Below are positions 21,242-31,257 of a DNA stretch of 64,000 bases, piece after piece (within the stretch, counting starts at the first letter, position 1; the number at the start of each line of letters is the position of its first letter). This stretch comes from Sphaerulina vaccinii (lineage: Eukaryota; Ascomycota; Dothideomycetes; Mycosphaerellales; Mycosphaerellaceae): assembly GCA_022570795.1 (NCBI GenBank), contig JAKUDP010000025.1, forward strand, positions 759,001-823,000, given 5' to 3'. The position numbers and the translations under genes were made by a program. The notes beneath the pieces are model-generated. The model made no database searches and was not told where the DNA came from. It saw nothing but the letters and a program-made list of their open reading frames with translations.

Positions 21242-23236
21242 ATGGAGTATGAGAAGTGCTACGTCTTCCAGCCGAGCGACGAGAGACCTACAAAGCGAAG
21301 ACGCACAGAACCGCAAGGTCTCCAAGCATCCTTGAGCCTGAGAAAGAAGGCATATCAACAAGCATGGATCGCCCAACAACATCGCATCGAGGAAACGCTG
21401 AACACAATCAATGCAGCTACCGTGTCTGAGGTCGTCAACTTCTTAGATGAGTCACTGGAAGCAGAACCAAGTAGTCGAATACCTACTGGTCTCGTTCTCG
21501 CAGGTCCGAATTCTGCTCTCAGGAACTCCATTGCATCACAGGTCTCCAGCCAGAGCAATGCCACCACAAGACGACTCTTCATCTCTCTATCATCTGGCTC
21601 AGGTTCCAATCTGAAGGCTTTGCTCAAGTCCATCAATCAGAAAGGCACTTCTAGCACCATAGCTGATGATGAGGACGAGCTTGAGGAGACCTCGACTTCT
21701 CGCAAAATGCCCAAACTGCTCAACTACGACCTGCAGGTACTGTTCGACTATGCCCAAGAGCGGAAGATCCAACAGGTCATCATCGCGTTCGAGGACACCG
21801 AAGCATTCGATAGTGACCTGCTCTCTGAACTGATAGAATTGCTTGGCTGTTGGCATGATCGCATACCATTTGCCTTCTTGCTCAGTGTCGCAACATCAGT
21901 AGAATTTCTCCAGCAGAGGCTCTCATCGGGAGCGATCAAGTGTCTCAATGGCAAGCTATTCGATGCTGCAGTCTCTGCAGACGAAGTTGAGCGGGTCTCT
22001 GATGTTCTCACGGATGCCGACTCGGGATTATGGCTTGGTCCGAACTTGGCGTCTATGATCTTGGAAAGGCAAAGTGACTACATCCAGGGCATCGACAGCT
22101 TGACCCAGGCAACAAAGTACGCATATATGTCGCACTTCTACGCAAATGCCGTCAGCCTGTTCTTATGTCCCGGCATCGAGTTCGAGGACATTCCCCAAGA
22201 TCATTTTGAGGCGATACGGAACTTGCCCTCTTTTCGCATCTATGCGAGACAACTGCTGGACGATGGCGAGACAGCACGACTACGCGACCTATTAGACTCG
22301 GATCAAGCGCTATATGAATTCGTGAAGCAGAGTGTCCAGGAAGGACGTCAAGCACTAGCCGCGACAGTCGCAGCTACAGAAGCCATTCGAAAGATACAAG
22401 CATGCCTGCCAAGTACTCAACTGTCCTCGAAAGCAAGTCTGTACATGCAAGCAATATCAGGAAAGCTTGCAGAGTCAACAATGATCAGGTCTCTACTCCT
22501 GACTATAAGGAAATCGCCTTCAGATGTCGCTTTGAAAGTCCTCGACGCATTTCGATCCACAGGCATCGACGAAGAAGCTACAGAACAGCTAGCAGGCATA
22601 GGAACCGAGCTTCTATCACTTACCGCCTCACACGAAGCTTCAGGCCAACCACTCCGCAGCGAAGACGATGTCAAGAACTCCACCCTCCGTACAACAGTCG
22701 TAGCACAAAAAGTCGAACTCAGCAAACAGAAATCCACACTCTCGAAGCAGGACGCGGCATACACATCTCTCGTTCGAAGACTCTCGGACTTACTCGAAAC
22801 ATACTTCTCCGGTCGCCTTATAGCATCCAAAGAACTCGTCTTGAACGAAATCTTCGTCTACGATCTTCGCTCCCCTCATCGCGAAGTCTTCATGCCCCGG
22901 CCACGACATGCCATTGAACGAGCTCTAGCTTGTCCGCACGACTACTTAGATTGCGAATGTTGCGACCCAGGTAACGATGGAGAAGAAGCGACTTTGGCAG
23001 GGACACAACCTGCTACTGCGATTTTGTATCAGCTGTATCTCGAATCTGGGAGCTTGATCAATGCAAGTGATTTGTGGCAGGCTTTCCAGGCTGTTATTTC
23101 AGAAGATGGCGATGATGAGCAGAGGACTATGGCGTTATTTCAGCGCTCTTTGGCGGAGTTGAAGTATCTTGGCATGATTAAGGCGACGAGGAAGAGAGTG
23201 GATCATGTTGCTAAGGTTTCTTGGAGAGGATTGTAA
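21242..23236 (+). CDS. ORC3: Origin recognition complex subunit 3
   Basis: Intronless, 664 residues from ATG 21242 (MEYEKCYVFQPSDERPTKRRR, with a basic KRRR stretch). The frame is open 65 codons further upstream, but that part shares the promoter with the G-patch gene and does not look coding. Family features include the RKKAYQQAW start of the conserved domain, the AAA+-like fold remnant (PTGLVLAGPN with no Walker lysine, as usual for Orc3), VIIAFEDTEAFDSDLL, and the C-terminal winged-helix end (ALFQRSLAELKYLGMIKATRKRVDH). Orc3 is a structural subunit of the six-protein complex that marks replication origins and loads MCM. Confidence 0.9.
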   Translation: MEYEKCYVFQPSDERPTKRRRTEPQGLQASLSLRKKAYQQAWIAQQHRIEETLNTINAATVSEVVNFLDESLEAEPSSRIPTGLVLAGPNSALRNSIASQVSSQSNATTRRLFISLSSGSGSNLKALLKSINQKGTSSTIADDEDELEETSTSRKMPKLLNYDLQVLFDYAQERKIQQVIIAFEDTEAFDSDLLSELIELLGCWHDRIPFAFLLSVATSVEFLQQRLSSGAIKCLNGKLFDAAVSADEVERVSDVLTDADSGLWLGPNLASMILERQSDYIQGIDSLTQATKYAYMSHFYANAVSLFLCPGIEFEDIPQDHFEAIRNLPSFRIYARQLLDDGETARLRDLLDSDQALYEFVKQSVQEGRQALAATVAATEAIRKIQACLPSTQLSSKASLYMQAISGKLAESTMIRSLLLTIRKSPSDVALKVLDAFRSTGIDEEATEQLAGIGTELLSLTASHEASGQPLRSEDDVKNSTLRTTVVAQKVELSKQKSTLSKQDAAYTSLVRRLSDLLETYFSGRLIASKELVLNEIFVYDLRSPHREVFMPRPRHAIERALACPHDYLDCECCDPGNDGEEATLAGTQPATAILYQLYLESGSLINASDLWQAFQAVISEDGDDEQRTMALFQRSLAELKYLGMIKATRKRVDHVAKVSWRGL

Positions 23237-23290
23237 TCGTGTCGGTTCGTGAATCTATGCAGGTCGAATAGTGCTAACTTGGAACTTCCA

Positions 23291-24112
23291 TCAATGGCAT
23301 GCTGCACTCTTGCTCGAACTTCCATTGCCGAAGAGCAAGTATCCCACGACAGCGCCCACGCCGACGGAGATCATGATCCAGCCGTTATAGGTCATAAACA
23401 GAAGCCTGGCGAAACACAAGTCAGTCAAAGCACTGGTGTCGGGATAGTCAGACTTACATGATGAAGAACGAGTAGAAAACCTGCAGACCATAAAACAAAG
23501 CTTTCACAATCTTCCCTTTCTTCTCCTCCGCGGCGACTCCATTTCCTATCGACATCCAGCGTAGTGAGCTTCGAGTACGTTCGTTGGAATGGTTATCATT
23601 ATCGGTAGGAAGGGAGACTCGAAGACAATAAGCTTCACTTTTCACGGTGTACACTGTTTTGCCACCGATACCATATCACAAGGAAGGGATGGGCAGACTC
23701 ACGAGGCATATTCTCCAATTTCATCGCATGTCGTTCTTCATATTTCCTACTAGCCTCTCGCACGGCTTCATATCCCGCTGTGAGTAGGATTACGAGAATC
23801 AGAGAGTAGGTTAGTGACCAGGCGTTTGTGATTCTCCAGCCTTTGAAGACTATGCAAAGGTTTGTTGTGTCCCATGTGAAAAGCATGTTCATGTTGCTGT
23901 ACCAACAATAAGCTACTGACTCAAAAGTCTCGTTCTGGCATGCTCGAGTCCTCGTTCTGCACGTTTCCGAGAGGGGATCTGAGGCTCAGAATATGCCTTT
24001 GAGCTGCAGCTGCAGCTTTGACTTACCACATGGGTTCGTGGCCCGATCCCATATCACCATGATCCATGCCTGGGTGGCCCATGTTGCCATGATCCATATG
24101 TGAGTGGTCCAT
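23291..24112 (-). CDS. Ctr-family high-affinity copper transporter
   Basis: Exons 24027-24112, 23703-23896, 23458-23653 and 23291-23405 give 196 residues. The N-terminus is Met/His-rich (MDHSHMDHGNMGHPGMDHGD), binding extracellular Cu(I). CNMNMLFTWDT leads into the first membrane helix. IMLLFM supplies the MxxxM motif of helix 2 and GVGAVVGYLLFG the GxxxG packing motif of helix 3. The tail ends in Cys-His. Three helices per subunit assemble as a trimeric plasma-membrane (or vacuolar) copper channel. Exon junctions preserve the frame and rebuild the family motifs. It is divergent to PWP1 with 275 bp between start codons. Confidence 0.92.
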
Positions 24113-24387
24113 TTCTGATTCTTGTGCGAGTCGTGGTCTTCTTGAAGTCTCTGAGGTTATGTATGGTCGTGAGTCGGGAGGCAGTCGAAACAAGGAAAGA
24201 AAGAAGTGGTGTCTGGTTAATAATGTGCTCAGCAAGGATCACAAGGGAGATCATCTGGCGCGTGGCGATCGTGGCTTCCGATCTGTTTTTCCATGCCGAA
24301 TTCAGGGTCCACTTTCGATAACAATTTTTGAAAGTAGGTTTCTCTTCTGTAGAGTATTGACATAGAGAAGACCGGGAGTTGAGAAAA

Positions 24388-26007
24388 ATGTCTTCTATGA
24401 TCACATCGACAGCATGGGTGCCTCGCGGTCACGCGGCGGCATACCCGACCAAATACAACATGGACGACGAAGAATATGCGAGAATTGCGAAGCTGGCGAA
24501 GCTTGAGCTGGACGATGCGAAAGATGGTTTGGAGAAAGCGAGAGATTCGCTGAGCAAAGTCAACATAGGCCAAGTGGATGATGCTGAGGATGGCGCCGAG
24601 GAGGAGGAGGATGACAGCGACGACGATGACTATATCGCGAAAGATGACGATCTGGCCGAGTACGATATGGAGCACTACGACGACGAGCCTGATGAGCCCG
24701 AACTGTCTGAGGACGAGGATGCGAAGGCGGGAGGCATCTTCAGCAATATCAAGTCGCTGGCATATCATACAGATGGAGAGAGGGATCCATATTTGACATT
24801 ACCCGAAGGTGAAGTATCGGACGACGAGGAGCGAGAAGAGTTGCAGATTCTACCTACAGACAACATGGTCCTGGCTGCGCGGATAGAGGATGAGGTGGCG
24901 CATCTGGAAGTCTACGTCTATGAAGATGAAGCGGACAACTTGTACGTGCACCACGATGTTATGCTGCCGGCGGTGCCTCTTTGCGTGGAATGGGTAGGGA
25001 CGAACGTCGGTCAGGGAGATGTTGGAGAGGGGGGCAATTTCGCAGCAGTTGGTACGATGGATCCGGATATCGAGCTGTGGGACCTGGATGTGGTGGACTG
25101 CATGTACCCAAATGCAGTACTTGGACAAAGCTCGCAGGCGGAGGAACTGAAGAAGAAAAAGAAGAAGGCCAAGAAGGCAAACGAGAAATACCATGTCGAC
25201 GCAGTCCTGTCCTTGGCAGCGAACAGAAATCACCGCAATCTGCTTGCAAGTGCTTCTGCAGATAAGACTGTTAAGCTATGGGATCTGAACACCTGCACAG
25301 CAGCACACTCGTACGAGCACCACACGGACAAGGTATGCGCACTAGCATGGCACCCAACACAATCAGCCATCTTGCTATCAGGCGCATACGACCGCACAAT
25401 CGTGGCAGCCGATATGCGTGTCAAGGACGGCAAAGTGCCCCGCTGGGGAGTCGAAAGTGATGTGGAACAAATACGATGGGATCCGCACAATGAGAACAAC
25501 TTCTACGTCAGTACCGAATCCGGAGTCTTACATTGCTTCGATGCTCGACAACAGCCCGCAACGCCAGAGAAGAGCAAACCAGTCTGGAGATTGCAGGCCC
25601 ACGAAAGCGAGCTTTCCACATTCTCGATAAGCCCAGCAGTACCCGGTTTCATCGCCACCGGATCTACAGACAAGACAGTCAAGCTATGGAACGTGACAGA
25701 GACTGGTCCCAGTATGGTGGTATCGCGGGAGCTGGAAGTTGGGAAGGTCTTCTCGGCGAACTTTGCGCCTGATAACGAGATTGCGTTCAGATTGGCTGTT
25801 GCTGGTAGCAAAGGTGCGGTACAGGTTTGGGACACGAGTACGAACAAGGCTGTCCGTGAGGCGTTCGCCACACGAGTCAAGCTGCCAGAAGGTGATGTCA
25901 AGGAACGACTCGTTGGTATTGAGTCGGATGATGAGATTGAGGAGGAGGAAGCTGAGGCGGAGGAGAATGGTGGTGAAGGTGGTTGGGAGTCCATGGAGGA
26001 GGATTGA
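24388..26007 (+). CDS. PWP1: Periodic tryptophan protein 1, WD40 ribosome biogenesis factor
   Basis: Intronless, 539 residues from ATG 24388. The start ITSTAWVPRGHAA and DDEEYARIAKLAKLELDDA is characteristic of Pwp1. A long acidic segment (residues about 70-115) precedes at least five WD repeats, e.g. ASASADKTVKLWDLNT, LSGAYDRTIV and GSTDKTVKLWNVT. The C-terminus is again acidic (IEEEEAEAEENGGEGG). Pwp1 acts in the nucleolus in 25S rRNA maturation and large-subunit assembly. A lysine-rich insert (ELKKKKKKAKKANEKYH) between repeats may be a nuclear localisation signal. Confidence 0.93.
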   Translation: MSSMITSTAWVPRGHAAAYPTKYNMDDEEYARIAKLAKLELDDAKDGLEKARDSLSKVNIGQVDDAEDGAEEEEDDSDDDDYIAKDDDLAEYDMEHYDDEPDEPELSEDEDAKAGGIFSNIKSLAYHTDGERDPYLTLPEGEVSDDEEREELQILPTDNMVLAARIEDEVAHLEVYVYEDEADNLYVHHDVMLPAVPLCVEWVGTNVGQGDVGEGGNFAAVGTMDPDIELWDLDVVDCMYPNAVLGQSSQAEELKKKKKKAKKANEKYHVDAVLSLAANRNHRNLLASASADKTVKLWDLNTCTAAHSYEHHTDKVCALAWHPTQSAILLSGAYDRTIVAADMRVKDGKVPRWGVESDVEQIRWDPHNENNFYVSTESGVLHCFDARQQPATPEKSKPVWRLQAHESELSTFSISPAVPGFIATGSTDKTVKLWNVTETGPSMVVSRELEVGKVFSANFAPDNEIAFRLAVAGSKGAVQVWDTSTNKAVREAFATRVKLPEGDVKERLVGIESDDEIEEEEAEAEENGGEGGWESMEED

Positions 26008-26396
26008 GATCGTTGATGGTTGTTCAGAATGTGCCACTACATATGCAATTCTGGAAGAAAGTCCCAAGAGCGTGCCGATTCGACGTCCAACTGCATTCGA
26101 GCAGACGCAGGCAGCGGATATCAGATGCCAGGCGATCAGTATGTTCGAAAAATCAGTATGTCAAAGCGCCACCAATCACGTAAGAGAGATTTTGGCATGA
26201 AGTGAAGTATCGATTGAGGGATCAAGTGATAGGAAGTGCAAAGTCAGCTCACTTGTGTGAATTGAGTCTTGGGTGAGCATTCTTGATTCACTTACGGATC
26301 AATGCTAGCGCCGCGCGTCGACACGGCACTATATAAACAACCTCATCTGGCAACTTCGACCAACTTACTCTTCTCTACCAACATCCTCCCAGCACG
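26008..26396. other. Intergenic, no gene seen
   Basis: 3' flank of PWP1 and promoter of the coiled-coil gene. A TATA-like stretch (actatataaac) lies near 26330, about 65 bp before the next ATG and suitably placed to drive it. Confidence 0.4.
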
Positions 26397-26959
26397 ATGA
26401 ACTTCGATCAACTTGATCGTTTTCACCCGATAACACGACCAACTCCCACCACATCCTCCGCAGACATGACAGCACCACGACCGTCAAGATTCGCCGAATA
26501 CACCGCCGAAAGCTGCGCTCGCCACAAGAGTAATCTCTGCCGAAAGCGAGCGGAAGAGCTGGAGGAGGAAGCTGAGCGACACGAAGAGATCGCCGGCCTA
26601 TACGAGGAAAATGCAGACCTTCTGCAGGAGAAAGTGGATCTTCACGCCGATCTCGAGGAAGCGGAGCAGCGAGTGCGTAATACCGAGGAGCGTGTGCTGG
26701 CGGGCTCGCGTGGTGAATCACAAGACAAGGTCGAACAGCAATGGCGCGAAATACTTCGTGAGGAACAAGACGAACTGGAGGAGGATCGGCGCAGAATGGA
26801 GATGGAGATGAATCGCATTGATGACGAGGTCGCCGAGAACATATCGAAGATCAGAGTAAGTCTTCGCGAAGGATAGATGATTGAGGCTTCTAGTGACTAA
26901 TCCATCTGCAGGAGATCGAGGACGCCATTTGGGTGAAGGACAAGACTGACACATCTTGA
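26397..26959 (+). CDS. Coiled-coil protein, unknown
   Basis: Exons 26397-26855 and 26912-26959 (56-nt intron with CTAAT branch point, ends TDTS) give 168 residues. After a short Pro/Thr-rich N-terminus the protein is an almost continuous charged coiled coil from about residue 38 (KRAEELEEEAERHEEI, EENADLLQEKVDLHADLEEAE, QDELEEDRRRMEMEMNRID). No signal peptide. Part of the N-terminal coil (AESCARHKSNLCRKRAEEL) resembles the exon at 27294-27570, indicating a local duplication. A further splice-bounded piece at 27043-27136 could belong to an alternative 3' end. Function unknown. Confidence 0.6.
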
Positions 26960-27293
26960 TGTCTTCGCACCTCCGCCCAACCGTAAGTGAGCTCACGAGC
27001 AGCGGATACACTTCAGCAGTTTGACTGACCTACTTGACAGACGAAGGCTGAGGACCTTGATCATGTCCACTTTCGGCGTTCGGCCAAACTCCAGAAGGCG
27101 GATCAAAGTCGTCTGATGGCCATGGCATCATCATGACAGTCCTTGGGACAGCGCCGAGAAGCGTCTGACATGATGCAAGGACGATTCAGTATCCTTGAGA
27201 TACTATTAAAAGCGATTTCAGAAATTTCCATTGGTTGCTGGCCAACGTATATGTCGCGACTCTTCTTACCGATACTGCTTATCTGCACACTAG

Positions 27294-27570
27294 GACTTTA
27301 ACACGGCGGAATCGAAGAGCGCAGCTAATTGTGCTCGCCAAAGAGACGCCAGCAGGAAACGAGCTGAGGGCCTAAGAGCAGAAACCGAACGACATGAAAA
27401 GGCCGTAGAGGAGTCGAGAGCAGAGCTGGATCGACGCGCGAAGGCTTTAGAAAGCTCGAGAGCAGAGACCGAGCGACAAGAAAGAAATGTCTCGCTTTGG
27501 GAAGAGTATCGAGTGCTCTTAGAAGAGAGGGCAGCAAAGCCTGTTGCGGCCGTAACTTTTGAGCTACTGG
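27294..27570 (+). pseudogene. Paralogous coiled-coil exon, probably a gene fragment
   Basis: A plus-strand frame bounded by an acceptor (CACTAG before 27294) and a donor (GTGAGT after 27570) encodes 92 residues of coiled coil with internal repeats (SRAELDRRAKALE, SRAETERQERNVSL). Its start (TAESKSAANCARQRDASRKRAE) parallels the neighbouring gene at 26397. I found no start codon or complete set of exons: upstream lies only a short splice-bounded piece at 27043-27136 (KAEDLDHVHFRRSAKLQ), and after the donor the frame closes within a few codons. Either a decayed tandem copy or part of a gene whose other exons I cannot place. Confidence 0.45.
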
Positions 27571-27979
27571 TGAGTCCACCTTACAACCAATCAGTGTAGC
27601 CAGACCTTGTCAGTGCGTAGCCAAGAGCTGATCAGCATTAGAATACACCCAAGCCTTCATACCACTGACTTAGTGATCGTTTGCTGCTCTGCTCACAGCA
27701 CACTATGGTTGACCTCGACCTGTTTCGGAGCACAGCGCGCCACATTCCATTCCCAACGACGGCCATGCCGATTCTATACCGAGACAGACAATGCTGCAAG
27801 CGCATTACACGAAAGCAAGTCCAGTGGGCACACCACTTAAGACTCAAGAGAAGAATCGCTATGATCTGAGACACGAAAGATTTGCGTCCTGAGGTAAGGC
27901 TCAAATATATGGCGGGCGAAGCAGTCGCCACGGTTTTGCTTGCAAGAACGCCTCAGATTAACACCTCGATCTCGCGAGC

Positions 27980-28450
27980 ATGAGTACAATATATCCCGAT
28001 CCATCGCTTTCATCACGCCAAGTCCCTAACTTTCTTCATTAGAACTCCTCATCGCCCTCTTACCCTTTGCACTTGCAAGTGGCCCAAACAAGCCTGGCCG
28101 TAAGCATAACGCGCCATACATACATACATACCTTCTCACCATTCAGCGCTGATATAACATCACGATTAACAGGCTTCCGATACGACTGCCTCTACGACGG
28201 CTGCGACTGGAACCGCGTCGATGCCTGGCTATGGCAAGCCTGTCGAGGCATTGGCGGAAACGAATTAACAAAGCACGAATCCAGATACAATAACAAGAAA
28301 GAATTTATAGGCAAGACGGCGATCTGTCTATGCGCAAGAGGCTCGATACGTCCGCACACTTATCGCATTGAAGACGACTATCCTTATAGGCAGGCATATT
28401 TGGACTTCAAGGATATGACTATTCCGTATAAGTGTGAGACTTTCGAGTAG
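27980..28450 (+). CDS. Small secreted six-cysteine protein, effector-like
   Basis: Exons 27980-27983, 28043-28099 and 28173-28450 give 112 residues. The first exon holds only ATGA; a 59-nt intron (donor GTACAA, branch point CCCTAAC, acceptor TTAG) joins it to AACTCCTC, making MKLLIALLPFALAS, a clean signal peptide. Without this splice the secretory leader has no start codon. The mature part has six cysteines (YDCLYDGCDW, WQACRG, AICLCAR, YKCETFE), enough for three disulfides, and many aromatic and charged residues. Small size, even cysteine number and location in a gene-poor accessory stretch fit a candidate effector or antimicrobial protein. No family recognised. Confidence 0.65.
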
Positions 28451-28954
28451 GAATGGATTGTTCGCATGCTACCCTGAAGCAACGAGCTACAGTGAGGGAG
28501 TTTGGTGGGTGTAGCTCATACTGAAGTATTGCTGCAGATTGATCTAGCTCAAGACTCAAGACTACTATAGCGTGCAGCGAGCGAAGGATCCGCCAAGCGG
28601 AGCGACTCTGAGTGGCTTGTGCCTCACACGAGTATCGATTCTCTTTATCATTCTGCCTACGCTGTTCGACAATCCCCGGAATATACTGGACCTTTTTGCT
28701 ACTATCATAGTAGGGAAAGTTCCAAGATTCGTACTGTTTCCAGCACAGGATAGGTTGAAAGTTTGGATCAATATCTCTTTCCGGCTCAATACCAAACGTG
28801 GCTCGTGCCAAGTGACCAAGAACTAGCATTGGCAACTCCGAGGCTTGCAATCAAGTATGTTATAAGGCAGCTCAGCGACTCGCTCGAAGGTATACGATGA
28901 TATAGGTTACCGGGTGGCTGTCTCAGTACAACAAATTACAGCACCATTCTCGGG
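28451..28954. other. Intergenic, no gene seen
   Basis: Between the two secreted-protein genes. Overlapping short frames occur on both strands but none is convincing. Confidence 0.45.
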
Positions 28955-29946
28955 ATGAAGTCATTTCAAGCCAGCTGCTTCTTCCTCACTCTTGTTACAG
29001 CACAGAGCGCGATGACTAATAGACAGACCAACGTCGACTTCGACACGATAAGCGGATTCGGTCCAGGCGCTGTACCAGCAACAGGAGAGACTGTGGAAGA
29101 TTTTGCTCTCTTCGCTGCAGCAGGCAGAAGCCCTAACATTTCTACTGCTGTAAACTTCAGATATGCCGACAACGAAGAATGGATCTGGCGTGTTAACATA
29201 ACTCAAGTACCTGTTGACGACCTGGTAGCTACAAACCTCCAATTCGATCTTCAATGGCCAGGCGGGGGGACACTTCAATCCTACCTCGACAATCGTGAAG
29301 GAACTGGTTCCGCTAACCCAGCCTTGACTGAAGAGCCCTTATGCGCTGGCCTGTGGTTCTGGGGCGTACAACCGAACATTTCAAGTCGTTACTCTAGTGA
29401 AGATATTGAAAATTGCATAAACGTTCTTGGAGAACAATGTGCAGCATCTCTTCTAGCATTGATGCAAGAGGGATCGTGTGGCAGCTACTCATCTATATCG
29501 GATTTGGCGGGCTGCGAAGACACTTTCGACGTTAAGAAATCTGGTGGAGGTAGTGCAATCGGTATGTCATGCTCTTCATCTTTCAGTTGTATGTTCTCAC
29601 GTTGCTAATGACTTGTTCATCTATAGCTCTGGGCGACTCGTCAGACACGATTTCCAATGGCCAGAACCAGTCGCTTGCATCTGGCGATTCCATCTTTTAC
29701 GTTACGTATCGACCGGAGCCAGCATCGAACGTTTCGAGCTACGAGAAGGCGCAGAGTCGACTGAATATGTTGTATCTCGGCGGCGGATATCTGCCAGGTG
29801 GCTTGATTGAACCTGAACCTGTCCTTCTGTGCCAGGTCGTGAATTCTCCTATTACACAGGTGGAGACTTCTGACGCAGCAAGAATGCATCGTGGCATTTC
29901 TTTAGGTGCTGCGGTTGCGTTGAGTGTACTGCTGGCTATGCTCTGA
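28955..29946 (+). CDS. Secreted GPI-type cell-surface protein, unknown
   Basis: Exons 28955-29561 and 29627-29946 (65-nt intron, branch point GCTAATG) give 308 residues. An N-terminal signal peptide (MKSFQASCFFLTLVTAQS) and a C-terminal hydrophobic tail (GISLGAAVALSVLLAML) with no positive residue after it are typical of a GPI-anchor signal. Several Asn-X-Ser/Thr sites are present (RSPNIST, RVNITQV, QPNISSRY, SNVSSYE), consistent with extracellular exposure. Cysteines cluster in the middle (EPLCAGL, ENCINVLGEQCAASL, GSCGSY, AGCED). I do not recognise a catalytic domain. Probably a plasma-membrane or wall-anchored surface protein. Confidence 0.75.
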
Positions 29947-30230
29947 AGATTTGTACACCATATCGAAGGAGTGATGTCGAAACCAGAGCGTCCTGATATC
30001 TTCACAATTAGTTCGTGCGTCTCGGTATCTTAAACGTATACATACCTCTGTAGCCATTCCTGGTCTCTTGTCCTAAGTCTAAACACCAAGCTATACTGTG
30101 AACGGAAATTGCCGCGAACCCAAGGAGTCCATTCGTATACTACCTCCAAGGTCATATCTCATCAGTCCAACTGATATCTGGAGTAATAAGACGCTTCCTC
30201 GGATGACCAGATCACACATATGTCCTAGCT

Positions 30231-30286
30231 ATACTCCCATTATTTCAATTTTTCAGAATGAAAAATTCCAAAATTGGCGGGAGTAT
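30231..30286. repeat. 56-bp TA-flanked inverted repeat
   Basis: The ends ATACTCCC and GGGAGTAT are perfect inverted repeats, and a second internal pair (CAATTTTTCA/GAAAAATT) gives a cruciform-like structure. CTCCC termini next to TA recall Stowaway/Tc1-mariner miniature elements, but the element is very short and only one copy is visible here. Confidence 0.4.
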
Positions 30287-30454
30287 CATTGTTGAAATGA
30301 ATGACTGCTTACTCAACAGTCGTCCAAAGCCTCACTGGCACAGTCGTGTAAGTCGTTAGCATAGCTAATGTTCGATCAGTAGAGAGCTAGCAAGATAACA
30401 GGAACCATAAGTTCGGTTGTCGTTGAAGCTATATCTGGATATCCGGTTGGATAT

Positions 30455-30552
30455 GGGCGATCGTTTTTGCTCTTTGTTCTTTTGCTATGTTCACTTGCCG
30501 AATGGGCGATTGTTTTTACTCTTTGTTCTTTTGCTATGTTCACTTGCCAACG
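30455..30552. repeat. Tandem duplication, 49-bp unit, two copies
   Basis: Units 30455-30503 and 30504-30552 both begin GGGCGAT and contain TTTTTGCTCTTTGTTC-like sequence, then CTATGTTCACTTGCC, differing at only a few positions. Not within a supported gene. Confidence 0.8.
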
Positions 30553-30673
30553 TGCCGTTCGAAGCGAATGATCGTTTTGTTGAAGACTCTCATTTGGAGA
30601 TCCCTTACTGAATCCTGCTGCGTATGCAGGTACAAGATACATCCCTAGGCCTTCCCTTAGCATCGAATAGTTC

Positions 30674-30793
30674 GGGGATGTAGTTCAATGGTAGAATCGT
30701 TTGGGACGTCAGGTCGCCAGCTAGCCGCTTTCACAGGCGTATGCCGGCGCAGTATGCCCGGATTGATGCGAGGTTCGATTCCTGCCATCCCCA
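30674..30793 (+). tRNA. tRNA-like element, copy 1 (identity uncertain)
   Basis: Seven bases GGGGATG at 30674-30680 pair perfectly with CATCCCC at 30786-30792, followed by A as discriminator. An A-box-like TAGTTCAATGG and a perfect B-box GGTTCGATTCC are present. The total of 120 nt would need about 45 nt of intron or insertion, and I cannot fold a good anticodon stem or a five-pair T stem. It is either an intron-containing tRNA gene or the head of a tRNA-derived repeat. Two more degenerate copies follow at 30923 and 31149. Confidence 0.35.
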
Positions 30794-30922
30794 GATATCT
30801 TCTTTTTGCCTCATTGATCGTACTTCTCGAGTTCAGATGTCGATCATACTTTTACTCATGTGGCCTGGAGCTGATCAAGCTACATGTACGATATCGCAAC
30901 ATCGTCTCCCATCAAGTTGACA

Positions 30923-31035
30923 GGGGATTTAGTTCAATGGTAGAATCGTCCAGTGTGTCGGCGCCATGGCAGCGCCCAGGCAGCCGTCGAGGCGCCAACC
31001 TGGACGGATGCGTCGTTCGATTCTCGCCATCTGCA
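30923..31035 (+). repeat. tRNA-like repeat, copy 2
   Basis: Starts GGGGATTTAGTTCAATGGTA and carries a B-box-like CGTTCGATTCTCG. The acceptor ends no longer pair (CATCTGC). It lies 249 bp after copy 1, with similar spacer text (TTTTACTCA, CTACATGTACGAT, TCTCCCATCAAG) in both intervals. Confidence 0.6.
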
Positions 31036-31148
31036 GATACAACACTTTTTGCCGTTGTGCCTCTGTTGGTCCACTTTTACTCAAGCGACCATGTGCGCAA
31101 GTAGCCTACATGTACGATCTCCCAGCCTTGTCTCCCATCAAGGCAATA

Positions 31149-31257
31149 GGGGATGTAGTTCAATAGTAGAATGGCTCAAGTACCTCGCTTTATAGTGGGT
31201 TCCTGGTTCGAAGCCTCTGTACTTGTTCAGATGTGAGTTCGATTCTTGTCATTTTCA
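31149..31257 (+). repeat. tRNA-like repeat, copy 3
   Basis: Starts GGGGATGTAGTTCAATAGTA and carries GAGTTCGATTCTTG near the end; the acceptor stem is eroded. It lies 226 bp after copy 2 and shares the same spacer, so the repeated unit is about 225-250 bp including the tRNA-like head. Confidence 0.6.

Larger units (their letters stand above)
29947..30673. other. Intergenic with two small repeats
   Basis: No gene seen. It holds the inverted repeat at 30231-30286 and the 49-bp tandem duplication at 30455-30552 listed separately. Confidence 0.5.

Noticed and set aside
28121..28140. CATA microsatellite inside the second intron of the six-cysteine gene
   Set aside because: Short simple repeat within an intron, of no evident meaning.
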